This document shows positions 41,427 through 49,911 of a stretch of DNA of 64,000 nt, one piece after another (the stretch's first letter is position 1; every line of letters begins with the position of its first letter). The notes below the pieces were generated by a model. The model had not been told where the DNA came from. It was given only the letters and a program-made list of their open reading frames with translations, and made no database searches. The stretch covers positions 2,516,001-2,580,000 of the forward strand of contig NZ_CP109603.1 in NCBI RefSeq assembly GCF_025905425.1. The letters run 5' to 3'. The stretch comes from Pseudomonas putida (GTDB taxonomy: Bacteria; Pseudomonadota; Gammaproteobacteria; Pseudomonadales; Pseudomonadaceae). A program made the position numbers and the translations under genes.

Positions 41427-43106
41427 TTATCGGTTGTCTGCAGACAATTCCTCGACACTGATTTCCCGCATTCTGAACTTCTGCACCTTGCCGGTCACCG
41501 TCATGGGGAACTCATCGACAAAGCGGAAGTAGCGCGGCACCTTAAAGTGGGCAATCCGCGCCCTTGCCCATTCGCGCAATTCGTTTTCAGTGGCCGCATG
41601 CCCCGGATGCAACCGCACCCAAGCCACGATTTCCTCGCCATACTTGCTGCACGGCACGCCAATCACCTGCACGTCGGCGACTGCCGGGTGGGTGAAAAAA
41701 AACTCTTCCAGCTCGCGTGGGTAGATGTTCTCGCCGCCACGAATGATCATGTCCTTGCTACGCCCGACGATGCGCACATAGCCCTGCTCGTCCATCACCG
41801 CCAAGTCACCGGTCTGCATCCAGCCGTCGGCGTCGATGCTATCGGCCGTGGCCTTGGGGTTGTTCCAGTAACCCAGCATCACGCTGTAGCCACGGGTGCA
41901 CAGCTCGCCGATCTCGCCACGCGGCACGGTGGCGCCGTCGGCATCGATCACCTTGTGTTCCAGCCGTGGCTGGGTGCGACCGACGCTGGTCACGCGGCGC
42001 TCCAGGTCGTCGTCTGCGCCGGTTTGCAGTGACACCGGGCTGGTTTCGGTCATGCCGTAGGCAATTTGCACTTCGGCCATGTGCAGCTCGTCGATCACCC
42101 GGCGCATGACCTCGATCGGGCAGGTGGCGCCGGCCATGATGCCGGTGCGCAGGCTCGACAGGTCGAACTCGCGGCGTTGCGGATGATCCAGTTCGGCGAT
42201 GAACATGGTCGGTACGCCATACAGCGCAGTGGCCTGCTCTTCGGCGACTGCCCGCAACGTGGCCAACGGGTCGAAAGCGTCGTTGGGGTAGATCAGGGTG
42301 CTGCCATGGGTCATGCAGCCGAGGTTGGCCATGACCATGCCAAAGCAGTGGTACAGCGGCACCGGCACGACCAGGCGATCGTGCTCGGTCAAGCCGAGGC
42401 TTTCGCCGACCATATAGCCGTTGTTGAGGATATTGCTGTGGCTCAGCGTGGCGCCCTTGGGGAAACCAGTGGTGCCGGAGGTGTACTGGATGTTAATTGC
42501 GTCGTCGCAGTGCAATTGCGCCTGTCGCGCCGCAAGGGCCTCGCCGCTGACAGCGTCGGCACGGGCCTGCAGGGCGTGCCAGGCGAGAAAACCCGGCGGC
42601 GGCGCAACGGCCAGGCTCACCACTCCGCGCAGCTCGGGGAAGCGCTCACAGGCCAGTGCGCCCGGCGTGCCATTGGCAAGGCCGGGGACCAGGCTCAGCA
42701 GCATGGCGTGGTAATCGGAGGTCTTGAACGCGTCGGCGCAGATCACCCAGCGGCAGCCCGACTGGCCCAGGGCATAGTCCAGTTCGCTGGTGCGGTACGC
42801 GGGGTTGATGTTGACCAGGATGGCGCCAACCTTGGCGCTGGCGAACTGGGTGATGCACCACTCGGCACAGTTGGGCGCCCAGATACCCAGGCGGTCGCCG
42901 GCTTGCACGCCCAGGGCCATGAGGGCGCGGGCGTGCTGATCAACCGCCTCGGCCAGTTGGCGCCAGGTGTAGCGCAAGGCCTGGTGGCGGACGACCAGGG
43001 CTTCGCGGTCGGGGAAGCGGGCCACGGTCGTGTCGAAGGCATCGCCGATGCATTGGCTGAGCAAGGCCTTGATTGTATTACCTTGGGTATAACTGGGTTG
43101 GGTCAT
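41427..43106 (-). CDS. AMP-dependent acyl-CoA synthetase/ligase
   Basis: This 559-aa ANL-superfamily ligase starts at the ATG at 43106 ('[20 protein letters not shown]'). It has the AMP-binding motif '[20 protein letters not shown]', '[15 protein letters not shown]' and the C-terminal '[20 protein letters not shown]' followed by '[13 protein letters not shown]', which contains the catalytic Lys. It activates a carboxylic acid, probably a medium-chain or branched acid, to its CoA thioester. It lies downstream of the qhp structural genes on the same strand, separated by a REP-like hairpin, so it could act on acids made from amine oxidation. That link is inference. Confidence 0.92.
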   Translation of the reverse strand: MTQPSYTQGNTIKALLSQCIGDAFDTTVARFPDREALVVRHQALRYTWRQLAEAVDQHARALMALGVQAGDRLGIWAPNCAEWCITQFASAKVGAILVNINPAYRTSELDYALGQSGCRWVICADAFKTSDYHAMLLSLVPGLANGTPGALACERFPELRGVVSLAVAPPPGFLAWHALQARADAVSGEALAARQAQLHCDDAINIQYTSGTTGFPKGATLSHSNILNNGYMVGESLGLTEHDRLVVPVPLYHCFGMVMANLGCMTHGSTLIYPNDAFDPLATLRAVAEEQATALYGVPTMFIAELDHPQRREFDLSSLRTGIMAGATCPIEVMRRVIDELHMAEVQIAYGMTETSPVSLQTGADDDLERRVTSVGRTQPRLEHKVIDADGATVPRGEIGELCTRGYSVMLGYWNNPKATADSIDADGWMQTGDLAVMDEQGYVRIVGRSKDMIIRGGENIYPRELEEFFFTHPAVADVQVIGVPCSKYGEEIVAWVRLHPGHAATENELREWARARIAHFKVPRYFRFVDEFPMTVTGKVQKFRMREISVEELSADNR

Positions 43107-43160
43107 CAACGTGTGCACCCTTTTAGATTGTTGGGGGCGCTGCGCGCCCCTTTCGCGACG

Positions 43161-43210
43161 CAAGGCCGCTCCTACACAGGTAGGCCGCTGCCATTGCGGG
43201 AGCGGCCTTG
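43161..43210. repeat. REP-like inverted repeat between qhpB and the acyl-CoA ligase
   Basis: CAAGGCCGCTCC (43161-43172) and GGAGCGGCCTTG (43199-43210) form a 12-bp inverted repeat of the same GAGCGGCCTTG class as the 30785 palindrome. It lies between the qhpB stop and the acyl-CoA ligase start and may end or stabilise the qhpADCB transcript. Confidence 0.65.
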
Positions 43211-43244
43211 TGGCGCGAGAGGGCCGCGCAGCAGCCCCGGCGAC

Positions 43245-44366
43245 TTACCTGATGAACACCTGCGGCGTAGTGGTCGACATATCCCCACCCGGCAGCTTGA
43301 TGTTCTTCACCTTCTGCAGCGTTTCGGGGTCGAACACCGCCAGGTCATTGAAGGTGCCGCCCAGGTACAGCTTGTCGCCCTTCTTGTCGAAGGTCACACA
43401 GTAGTAGGTGTGCTCAAGGTTAGCCGCCTTGATCAGTTTGCGTTCCTTGATGTCATACCGCGCCAGGCGGTTGAGCACGCCATACATCTGGTTCGGGTCT
43501 TTTGGCGAACGCAGCCCGGTGAAGTACAGCTCGGTCAGGTCGGCAAACTCCTGGGTGTGGGTCTTGCCGGTCTTGAGGTCGACACTCAAGTACCCATAGA
43601 GCAGCTCGGCGGTATTCGGGTCGCGCTTTTCATCCTTGAACTTGGCGATGGTATAGAGCATCGAGAACTCGTGCCGCGGGCTCTGGTGCGGCCAGAAATA
43701 CAGCACGTCCGGGGCGCTGTAGCCTGGCCGGTTCCAGGTGCGCAACGGCAACGCCACCTCGTACTTGCCGGTTTGCACGTCCATCTTGTAGATGTCCGGG
43801 CCGGCCACGAACAGGCTGCCATCGTCGGCGGCGCGCATCAGGTACACCTGGCGCGGCATCGGGAAGGTACGCACAGGCTTGGCAGCCAGGCCGTCGGCGG
43901 TGCGGAACACCTCCAGGCGCGGCGGTTTGACCACATAGTGGTCATTCAGGCGCTGGGTTGGGTTGACCGTGGCATACACCTCTTTGCCGTCCGGGCTGAT
44001 GGCAAAGGAATACATCGCCTTGCCGACCTCCCCTGGCACACTGGACAAGTTGGCGTGGAAGGTGGTCTTGCAGGTGTCCAGGTCGATGCCGTAGATGTCG
44101 GCGTAATGGTTGTTGAGGATGTAGGCGGTGCGGTTGTCCGGCGCCATCATGGCGGTGCCAGGGCCGAACGCATCGGGCATGCGGCAGCTTTTGTACAGCG
44201 CATCACTGGCCACATCGACCACATGCAGGTTGTTTGGGTAGTTGGTCACGATCAGGTATTCATGGCCAGCCTTCAAGGCCGGCCCGGTGTCCTCAGCCTG
44301 TACCGCCCAGGCGCTGGCCGTGGCGGCGACGGTGAGCGCGAGTTGCGCGCAGAGTCCAGGTTTCAT
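43245..44366 (-). CDS. qhpB: Quinohemoprotein amine dehydrogenase beta subunit
   Basis: This 373-aa periplasmic protein starts at the ATG at 44366 with AAGGGG upstream; the longer open frame reads as non-coding before this. It has a signal peptide ('LALTVAATASAWAVQA') and then seven-bladed propeller repeats such as 'YLIVTNYPNNLHVVDVA', 'YAVNPT'-type blades ('EVYATVNPTQRLNDHYV') and 'KLYLGGTFNDLAVFDPETLQ'. It matches the beta subunit of the CTQ-containing amine dehydrogenase, which packs against the gamma subunit near the quinone. It is the last of four genes qhpA-D-C-B. Confidence 0.93.
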   Translation of the reverse strand: MKPGLCAQLALTVAATASAWAVQAEDTGPALKAGHEYLIVTNYPNNLHVVDVASDALYKSCRMPDAFGPGTAMMAPDNRTAYILNNHYADIYGIDLDTCKTTFHANLSSVPGEVGKAMYSFAISPDGKEVYATVNPTQRLNDHYVVKPPRLEVFRTADGLAAKPVRTFPMPRQVYLMRAADDGSLFVAGPDIYKMDVQTGKYEVALPLRTWNRPGYSAPDVLYFWPHQSPRHEFSMLYTIAKFKDEKRDPNTAELLYGYLSVDLKTGKTHTQEFADLTELYFTGLRSPKDPNQMYGVLNRLARYDIKERKLIKAANLEHTYYCVTFDKKGDKLYLGGTFNDLAVFDPETLQKVKNIKLPGGDMSTTTPQVFIR

Positions 44367-44398
44367 GCGGTTTCCCCTTGTCATTCTTGTTGGGCCGG

Positions 44399-44722
44399 TC
44401 ACTTGTCTTTCGGGAACACGGTGCCGAGGTTGCGCCAGTCGTCCTGGGAGTTGCTCGCCTGGGCGTTCCAGTCCTGGTAGGTGCTCATCATGTCCGGCAC
44501 CTGGGCCGGCCACCAGCAGGGGTCGGAGCAGCCGTAGAGGTCAGCCTCCATGGGCTGGCACAGCGAACTCACGCCACCAAAGGCGTCCACTTCCCAACCC
44601 GGGTCGGTGGTGGCGGTACAGCCCGCCACCGCGCTCATCGCCATGACTTCTTCGACACGGTCTTCGGCAGCGGCCTGTTCGAGGATGCGCGCCTTGTTGT
44701 TCAGGGGCTTCAAGTGCTTCAT
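44399..44722 (-). CDS. qhpC: Quinohemoprotein amine dehydrogenase gamma subunit (CTQ-bearing)
   Basis: This 107-aa precursor has a 28-residue leader ('[20 protein letters not shown]' followed by 'DRVEEVMA') and a mature 79-residue chain. In mature numbering, all residues known to be modified in this subunit are present: Cys37 and Trp43 (the CTQ quinone), and the thioether pairs Cys7-Glu16, Cys27-Asp33 and Cys41-Asp49. The core reads '[15 protein letters not shown]'. The leader is not a Sec signal, which fits cytoplasmic modification followed by dedicated processing and export. Its start is one base after the qhpD stop. Confidence 0.96.
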   Translation of the reverse strand: MKHLKPLNNKARILEQAAAEDRVEEVMAMSAVAGCTATTDPGWEVDAFGGVSSLCQPMEADLYGCSDPCWWPAQVPDMMSTYQDWNAQASNSQDDWRNLGTVFPKDK

Positions 44723-44723
44723 G

Positions 44724-46154
44724 TCAGTGCGCCTTCCGCGGGGTGATATAGCGGTCGATGAAGGCCGGGTTGGCGGCCATGATGCGGCTGTAGACCTCGA
44801 TGCCGAAGTCGACCCAGTCGCGCATCAGCTCGCAGTAGTGATAGGTCGGGTGCTGCGGGTCGCCGTAGCGGGCATAACTCTCGTGGTAGCAGCCACCGGA
44901 GCACAGGTTGCGGATACGGCAGCTCTCGCAACCCGTATTGCTGCGGTCCAGGCGTTGCGACAAGAAGTCATTGAGCTGGGCCTGCTTCACGCCTTGATGC
45001 ACATTGCCGAAGGTCGGCAGGCTGGAGCCGGTGAAGCGGTGGCACAGGTTCAGCTCGCCTTCGTGGTCTACCGCCAGCATTTTCAACCCCGCGCCACACG
45101 GCAGGGCCTTCTTGTGGCCCTCGTGGATGTCGGTGATCAGTTGGTGCAGGTTGGAAAAACCGATGTTGCGGTGCTCCAGCGCCGCTTCCAGGTAGCGTCG
45201 GCCCAGGGCCTTCATGTTGGCGAACACCTGCACCAGCTCATCGCTTGTGAGGTTGAACGCCGACAGGTCGCCCGAGGTCACCGGGGCAAAGCCGACTTCG
45301 GCAAAGCCCAGCTCGTTGAACAAGTGATTCCAGATGGTCTCGACATCGGTGATGCCACGGGTCAGGGTAACCCGCGCCCCCACTGGGCGGCTGTTGTAGC
45401 GCGACAGCAGCATCTCGGCCTTGCGCCGTACCACGTCGTAGGTACCCTGCCCGCCCACGGTGATGCGGTTGCGGTCATGCACGGTCTTCGGCCCGTCGAT
45501 ACTGATCGACAAACCGAAGCGATGGGCGTTGAGCCAGTCGATGATCTCTTCGGTGAGCAAGGTGGCGTTGGTGGTCATGATGAACTCCACCTGCTTGCCG
45601 GCTTCGGCGAAGCGCCGTTCGCAGTAGGCCACCATGTGCTCGATCAAGGGCCGGTTGGACAACGGTTCACCGCCGAAGAACACCACGCTGTAGCGTTGCT
45701 CGTCGGGGGACTCCTTGAGCAGCATCTCCACCGATGCCTCGGCGGTGGCGGTGCTCATCTTCTTGCCCGCCGAAGGTTTGTCCAGGTCTTCCTTGTAGCA
45801 ATAGGTGCAACTGAGGTTGCAGCCAGTGTTGACGTTGAGTACCACGGTGTTCAATGCCGTGCGTTCGACCTGCTTGAGGGCGATTTCAGGCGTCAGTGGC
45901 GAGCCGTCGCTGACCACTTCCAGGGCGATCAGCTCGCGCAGGGTCTCCTGGATGTCGGCACCGGCAAACTGCTGGCCGAGGCGCTGCATCAGCTCCTCGG
46001 CGGAGCAGCCTTGCTGGCGCAGGGTGTCGATGATGCCGCCGGTCACCGCGTCAGTGGCGAACAGCGAGCTGCTGGGGATATGGAACAGCATGCGGTCGGC
46101 ATCGACCTGCACTTCGTGCAGGTTGCGTTCGACCAGGTTCAATAGTGCGCCCAT
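44724..46154 (-). CDS. qhpD: Radical SAM/SPASM enzyme forming gamma-subunit thioether cross-links
   Basis: This 476-aa protein has the radical SAM cluster motif '[14 protein letters not shown]' (Cys 112, 116, 119) and a C-terminal SPASM region with many Cys ('[11 protein letters not shown]', '[20 protein letters not shown]'). An N-terminal peptide-recognition-like region precedes it. QhpD makes the Cys-to-Asp/Glu thioether bonds in the QhpC precursor. It is encoded directly upstream of qhpC with one base between them and 47 nt after qhpA. Confidence 0.95.
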   Translation of the reverse strand: MGALLNLVERNLHEVQVDADRMLFHIPSSSLFATDAVTGGIIDTLRQQGCSAEELMQRLGQQFAGADIQETLRELIALEVVSDGSPLTPEIALKQVERTALNTVVLNVNTGCNLSCTYCYKEDLDKPSAGKKMSTATAEASVEMLLKESPDEQRYSVVFFGGEPLSNRPLIEHMVAYCERRFAEAGKQVEFIMTTNATLLTEEIIDWLNAHRFGLSISIDGPKTVHDRNRITVGGQGTYDVVRRKAEMLLSRYNSRPVGARVTLTRGITDVETIWNHLFNELGFAEVGFAPVTSGDLSAFNLTSDELVQVFANMKALGRRYLEAALEHRNIGFSNLHQLITDIHEGHKKALPCGAGLKMLAVDHEGELNLCHRFTGSSLPTFGNVHQGVKQAQLNDFLSQRLDRSNTGCESCRIRNLCSGGCYHESYARYGDPQHPTYHYCELMRDWVDFGIEVYSRIMAANPAFIDRYITPRKAH

Positions 46155-46201
46155 GGCGACCTCCGATAATCGATCCGTTGAAAAACGCGTTCACACCTGC
46201 C

Positions 46202-47767
46202 TCATGGCAAGGGCGGGTTGTTCCAGCGTTGGACGGTGACGATCATGTGGCCCTCGCCGGTCTGGCCGCCGTCAGCCAGGGTGGCGATGACTTTCAGGTT
46301 GCCGGCGTTGTTGGTCATCATCTTGCGTGCCGGGTTAGGCCCTGCGCCGCCGGGGACGAAGACGCCGTCGGCCTGCATCTGCCCGGCGAATTTGACATCC
46401 TCATCCTCGGCTGCACGTTCGTTGAACGGCTCGACCTTCCATTTGGCGGGCAGATAACCGATGCGCAGCGGCTGGCCGCTGGCGTCCTTGCCCCAGGCTT
46501 CGGCTTCGAAACGCCCCTGAACCTTCGGTACCGACGCGCCGTTCTCGCCGATGCGGGCAATCGAGAACGCCGGCACCACCTTGACCTCGTCGACCTTGTC
46601 GTAAACCGCCAGGTTGACGCCCTTGAGTGCGCCCACTGCCACGTCTCGCTGGCCCGCTTTGGCGTCAGCCGCAGCACGCGCCTTGACCCTTACCAGGGTC
46701 GGGGTGGCCTCCAGCACTTCGGTCACTTCAACGCCTGCGCCCAGCTCCGGCTTGCCCGACAGGCCACTGCCGACCAGGGTGATCTCACTTTCAGTACCCA
46801 CCTTGATGAACGCCGGCTGCACCGCCAGCAGGCGCGCCTTGCCCTCTTTCACCGCGCTGAAATCCAGGCCACGCTCGTCGTGATCGGCCTCGAACATGCG
46901 GCCTTTCATTTCGCCATCCAGCGCCGCGAATACCTGGCGCAAGTTGTTGTCGCCGACCTTCACGTTACCGCGCCATTCATAGCCGTTGTAGAGGATCGCC
47001 GAGCCGCTGCCATTGAACGGCGTACCGTCGGCGTAGCTGCCTTTGACCTCGACCTTGAAGGTGTCACCCTCGCCCGCGCTGACACTCATCACCCCACGGA
47101 CATCGCCTTTGGCCAGCATATGGCCGCTGAACGCCCACTGCCCCGGCAGTGCGTCGGCTTTAGGCCGGGCTTGCTGCCATTCGGCCCAGGCCGGGTTGTC
47201 GAGCGGGAAGCGCTTGGCCAGGTCCGGCACCATTTGTTTGAGGGCGATTTCAAGCCAGTCGCGGTCACGCGCCTGGGCCTGGTATTCGAGAGACGGCCAT
47301 TGGCCGAGGTGGAAGTTGACCAGGTGCTCCCATTCCTGGGCGGGGCGGCGCTGCAAGGCGACGCGGGCACCGGAATGGCAACGGCCGCAGGTTTCGCTGA
47401 GCAGCGGGTCGAAGTGCTCGACGGTGTTCAGCCGCCGCTCCATGGCGTAGCGCACGCCATCGGTCTCACTGGGCGCCAGGCCCTGTTTGTCGGCCAGGTA
47501 CTTGACCAGGGTGCGCCGGTCATCGTCGCTGATCTGCAGGCCGTGCATGACCTGCATGCGGGCGATGCTCATCAGCCAGCCTTCAGGCGTTTTGCGCTGA
47601 TGGCTGATGCGGCTGTAGGTATCGTTGCCCTCGGGGATATGGCACCCCATGCACTTGGATTGCAACAGGTTAGGGCCCTGCTCGGCCGCCATGGCCTGGG
47701 TGCCCAGCAGTGCGGCGGCGACCAGCGCCAGTTTGCCCGCATGCCGCCGGAGTCGAGTCGTGTTCAA
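46202..47767 (-). CDS. qhpA: Quinohemoprotein amine dehydrogenase alpha subunit (diheme)
   Basis: This 521-aa periplasmic diheme subunit has two CxxCH motifs ('SKCMGCHIPEG' and 'ETCGRCHSGARV') and later beta-rich domains. I set the start at a TTG at 47767 because a perfect GGAGGT lies seven bases upstream and the product then begins directly with a signal peptide ('RRHAGKLALVAAALLGTQAM', cleaved before EQG). The mature length of about 493 is close to the alpha subunit length I recall for P. putida. Longer upstream starts would add a Cys-rich, non-signal region. It receives electrons from the CTQ cofactor during oxidation of primary amines. Confidence 0.94.
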   Translation of the reverse strand: MNTTRLRRHAGKLALVAAALLGTQAMAAEQGPNLLQSKCMGCHIPEGNDTYSRISHQRKTPEGWLMSIARMQVMHGLQISDDDRRTLVKYLADKQGLAPSETDGVRYAMERRLNTVEHFDPLLSETCGRCHSGARVALQRRPAQEWEHLVNFHLGQWPSLEYQAQARDRDWLEIALKQMVPDLAKRFPLDNPAWAEWQQARPKADALPGQWAFSGHMLAKGDVRGVMSVSAGEGDTFKVEVKGSYADGTPFNGSGSAILYNGYEWRGNVKVGDNNLRQVFAALDGEMKGRMFEADHDERGLDFSAVKEGKARLLAVQPAFIKVGTESEITLVGSGLSGKPELGAGVEVTEVLEATPTLVRVKARAAADAKAGQRDVAVGALKGVNLAVYDKVDEVKVVPAFSIARIGENGASVPKVQGRFEAEAWGKDASGQPLRIGYLPAKWKVEPFNERAAEDEDVKFAGQMQADGVFVPGGAGPNPARKMMTNNAGNLKVIATLADGGQTGEGHMIVTVQRWNNPPLP

Positions 47768-47843
47768 GGTCAGACCTCCACGGTTGTTGTTCTTATCGTT
47801 CTCGCACGTTTTGGTACAGCAGGTGTGCATGTGACAGTTGCGA

Positions 47844-47859
47844 TACAGAAACTGTGCCA
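47844..47859 (-). promoter_or_regulatory. Degenerate sigma-54-type promoter of qhpA
   Basis: On the minus strand the sequence TGGCACAGTTTCTGTA has a perfect -24 element and GG-N10-GT in place of GG-N10-GC at -12. It lies 77 nt before the TTG start of qhpA. It fits control by the sigma-54 activator encoded in the same cluster, but the -12 mismatch lowers confidence. Confidence 0.5.
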
Positions 47860-47990
47860 CATGTTGGAAAAACGTTGTGTTTCAGCCTCTTAGCAGCTTT
47901 CGCATGGGTGCGCAGGCACACCAGGGTGCAGCCGGACCGTGCCATTTCGCGACTGGGTGTTTCATGTTGAGACAGGGGCCTGCTGTGCAG

Positions 47991-48083
47991 GCCATTCGCG
48001 GGGCAAGCCCGCTCCCACAGGTACTCCACTGTCCTTGAGGCCGGTCAAGTACTGTGGGAGCGGGCTTGCCCCGCGAAGAGGCC
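47991..48083. repeat. Inverted REP pair
   Basis: One inverted copy (47991-48020) and one direct copy (48052-48083) of the GTGGGAGCGGGCTTGCCCCGCG element, with 31 nt between, form a BIME-like pair between qhpA and the aldehyde dehydrogenase gene. Confidence 0.85.
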
Positions 48084-48208
48084 GGCGCAGGCACTGTTTC
48101 ACCACCGTCTCACACCGTCTCAATGTGCAACAGCGCAACCCTGCAATCACACCCTTGCACTGCAGCAAACCCCAGGTACTTCAAGCCCTTGCAGCCAATC
48201 GACAACCT

Positions 48209-48223
48209 TGGCACGGCCATTGC
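48209..48223 (+). promoter_or_regulatory. Sigma-54 promoter of the aldehyde dehydrogenase-porin unit
   Basis: TGGCAC (48209-48214 reading TTGGCAC), five bases, then TTGC (48220-48223): TGGCAC-N5-TTGC is an exact -24/-12 match. It lies 42 nt before the start codon at 48265. A sigma-54-dependent activator gene lies 7 kb downstream in the same cluster. Confidence 0.85.
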
Positions 48224-48264
48224 GCCAGTGCCCGTCACATTCCAATGACAAGAGGCACCGTCCC

Positions 48265-49758
48265 ATGCTTTCCGAACTGCCCATCCTGCCCGCCACCCGC
48301 GCCTTTCTCGAGCGCAAGCTGAAGATGCGCATTGGCGCCGACTGGCAGGACGCCGCCAGCGGTCGCACCCTGTCGTTCCGCAACCCGGCCACTGGCGAGG
48401 TGCTCGGCGAAGTACCCGCCGCCGACGCCGACGATGTCGACCGCGCCGTGCGTGCCGCGCGCCAAGCCTTCGACGATTCGCCCTGGAGCCGCCTGCGCCC
48501 GCGTGAGCGCCAGAACATGCTGTGGCGCCTGGCCGACCTGATGGAGCGCGATGCGCAACAGCTGGCCGAGCTTGAGTGCCTGAACAACGGTAAAAGTGCC
48601 GCCGTGGCCAAGGTCATGGACGTGCAACTGGCCATCGACTTCCTGCGTTACATGGCAGGCTGGGCCACCAAGATCGAGGGTAGCACCGTCGAAGCCTCGA
48701 TGCCTTTGATGCCCAACGACCAGTTCCATGGCTTCGTTCGCCGCGAGGCGGTGGGTGTGGTGGGCGCCATCGTCGCCTGGAACTTCCCGCTGTTGCTGGC
48801 CTGCTGGAAGCTGGGCCCAGCCCTGGCCACCGGCTGCACGGTAGTGCTCAAGCCAGCCGACGAAACCCCACTGACCGCGCTCAAACTGGCCGAACTGGTA
48901 GATGAAGCCGGCTACCCCGCCGGTGTGCTCAACGTGATCACCGGCACCGGCCTGAATGCCGGCGCGGCGCTGAGCCGTCATCCAGGCGTCGACAAGCTGA
49001 CCTTCACCGGCTCCACCGAGGTCGGCAAGCTGATCGGCAAGGCGGCCATGGACAACATGACCCGCGTCACCCTGGAGCTGGGCGGCAAGTCGCCGACCAT
49101 CGTCATGCCCGATGCCAACCTGCAGGAAGCCGCTGCCGGCGCCGCCACGGCCATCTTCTTCAACCAGGGCCAGGTGTGCTGCGCAGGCTCCCGGCTGTAC
49201 GTGCACCGCAAGCACTTCGACAACGTGGTGGCGGACATCGCCGGTATTGCCAACGGCATGAAGCTGGGCAGCGGGCTGGACCCCGCAGTACAGATGGGCC
49301 CGTTGATCTCGGCCAAGCAGCAGGACCGGGTCACCGGCTACATCGAGCTCGGCCGCGAGCTGGGCGCGACCATCGCCTGCGGTGGCGAAGGCTTTGGGCC
49401 AGGGTACTTCGTCAAGCCGACGGTGATCGTCGATGTCGATCAGCGCCATCGCCTGGTGCAGGAAGAAATCTTCGGGCCGGTGCTGGTGGCGATGCCGTTC
49501 GATGACCTTGACGAGGTAATCGGCATGGCCAACGACAACCCTTATGGGCTGGGGGCCAGCATCTGGTCGAACGACCTGGGCGCGGTGCACCGGATGATTC
49601 CGCGTATCAAGTCGGGTTCGGTGTGGGTCAACTGCCACAGCGCGCTCGACCCGGCCCTGCCGTTCGGTGGCTACAAGATGTCCGGCGTCGGCCGCGAGAT
49701 GGGCGCGGCGGCGATCGAGCATTACACCGAGCTCAAGTCGGTGCTGATCAAGCTCTGA
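48265..49758 (+). CDS. Aldehyde dehydrogenase of the amine dehydrogenase cluster
   Basis: This 497-aa NAD(P)-dependent ALDH starts at the ATG at 48265 ('MLSELPILPATRAFLERKLK') with AGAGG upstream. The catalytic elements are 'ELGGKSPTIVMPDANL' (Glu) and 'FFNQGQVCCAGSRLYV' (Cys), plus 'KPADETPLTALKLAELV'. Periplasmic amine oxidation yields aldehydes, which this cytoplasmic enzyme would oxidise to acids. The sigma-54 promoter directly upstream and the divergent qhpA place it in the same regulon. The exact aldehyde is not known from sequence. Confidence 0.93.
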   Translation: MLSELPILPATRAFLERKLKMRIGADWQDAASGRTLSFRNPATGEVLGEVPAADADDVDRAVRAARQAFDDSPWSRLRPRERQNMLWRLADLMERDAQQLAELECLNNGKSAAVAKVMDVQLAIDFLRYMAGWATKIEGSTVEASMPLMPNDQFHGFVRREAVGVVGAIVAWNFPLLLACWKLGPALATGCTVVLKPADETPLTALKLAELVDEAGYPAGVLNVITGTGLNAGAALSRHPGVDKLTFTGSTEVGKLIGKAAMDNMTRVTLELGGKSPTIVMPDANLQEAAAGAATAIFFNQGQVCCAGSRLYVHRKHFDNVVADIAGIANGMKLGSGLDPAVQMGPLISAKQQDRVTGYIELGRELGATIACGGEGFGPGYFVKPTVIVDVDQRHRLVQEEIFGPVLVAMPFDDLDEVIGMANDNPYGLGASIWSNDLGAVHRMIPRIKSGSVWVNCHSALDPALPFGGYKMSGVGREMGAAAIEHYTELKSVLIKL

Positions 49759-49772
49759 CGTCTGCCTGTTTC

Positions 49773-49867
49773 GGCCCTTTCGCGGGGCAAGCACGCTCCC
49801 ACAGGATCACCACAAGGCTGAAAACGGTGGGGTCCCTGTGGGAGCGGGCTTGCCCCGCGAAGAGGCC
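49773..49867. repeat. Inverted REP pair
   Basis: An inverted copy (from 49773, with one base changed to GGGCAAGCACGC) and a direct copy (to 49867) of the GTGGGAGCGGGCTTGCCCCGCG element lie between the aldehyde dehydrogenase and the porin gene. The hairpins may lower downstream transcript levels. Confidence 0.82.
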
Positions 49868-49911
49868 AGCACAGGCAATCCAACACCCAAAATAAAAACA
49901 TGGAGCACACC

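Larger units (their letters stand above)
47768..48264. promoter_or_regulatory. Divergent intergenic region of qhpA and the aldehyde dehydrogenase
   Basis: This 497-bp region has no supported ORF. It holds a sigma-54-like element on the qhpA side, a REP pair in the middle and a canonical sigma-54 promoter on the dehydrogenase side. An inverted repeat with ACAGTT/AACTGT arms around 47833-47856 overlaps the qhpA-side element and could bind the nearby sigma-54 activator. Confidence 0.6.

Noticed and set aside
41434..41447. Perfect 14-bp palindrome TTGTCTGCAGACAA
   Set aside because: It lies inside the acyl-CoA ligase C-terminal codons, so it is more likely chance than an operator.
42066..44480. 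804-codon plus-strand ORF
   Set aside because: Antisense to the acyl-CoA ligase and qhpB; no start signal or domain.
48235..49794. 519-codon minus-strand ORF
   Set aside because: Antisense shadow of the aldehyde dehydrogenase, which has the catalytic Cys and Glu motifs.
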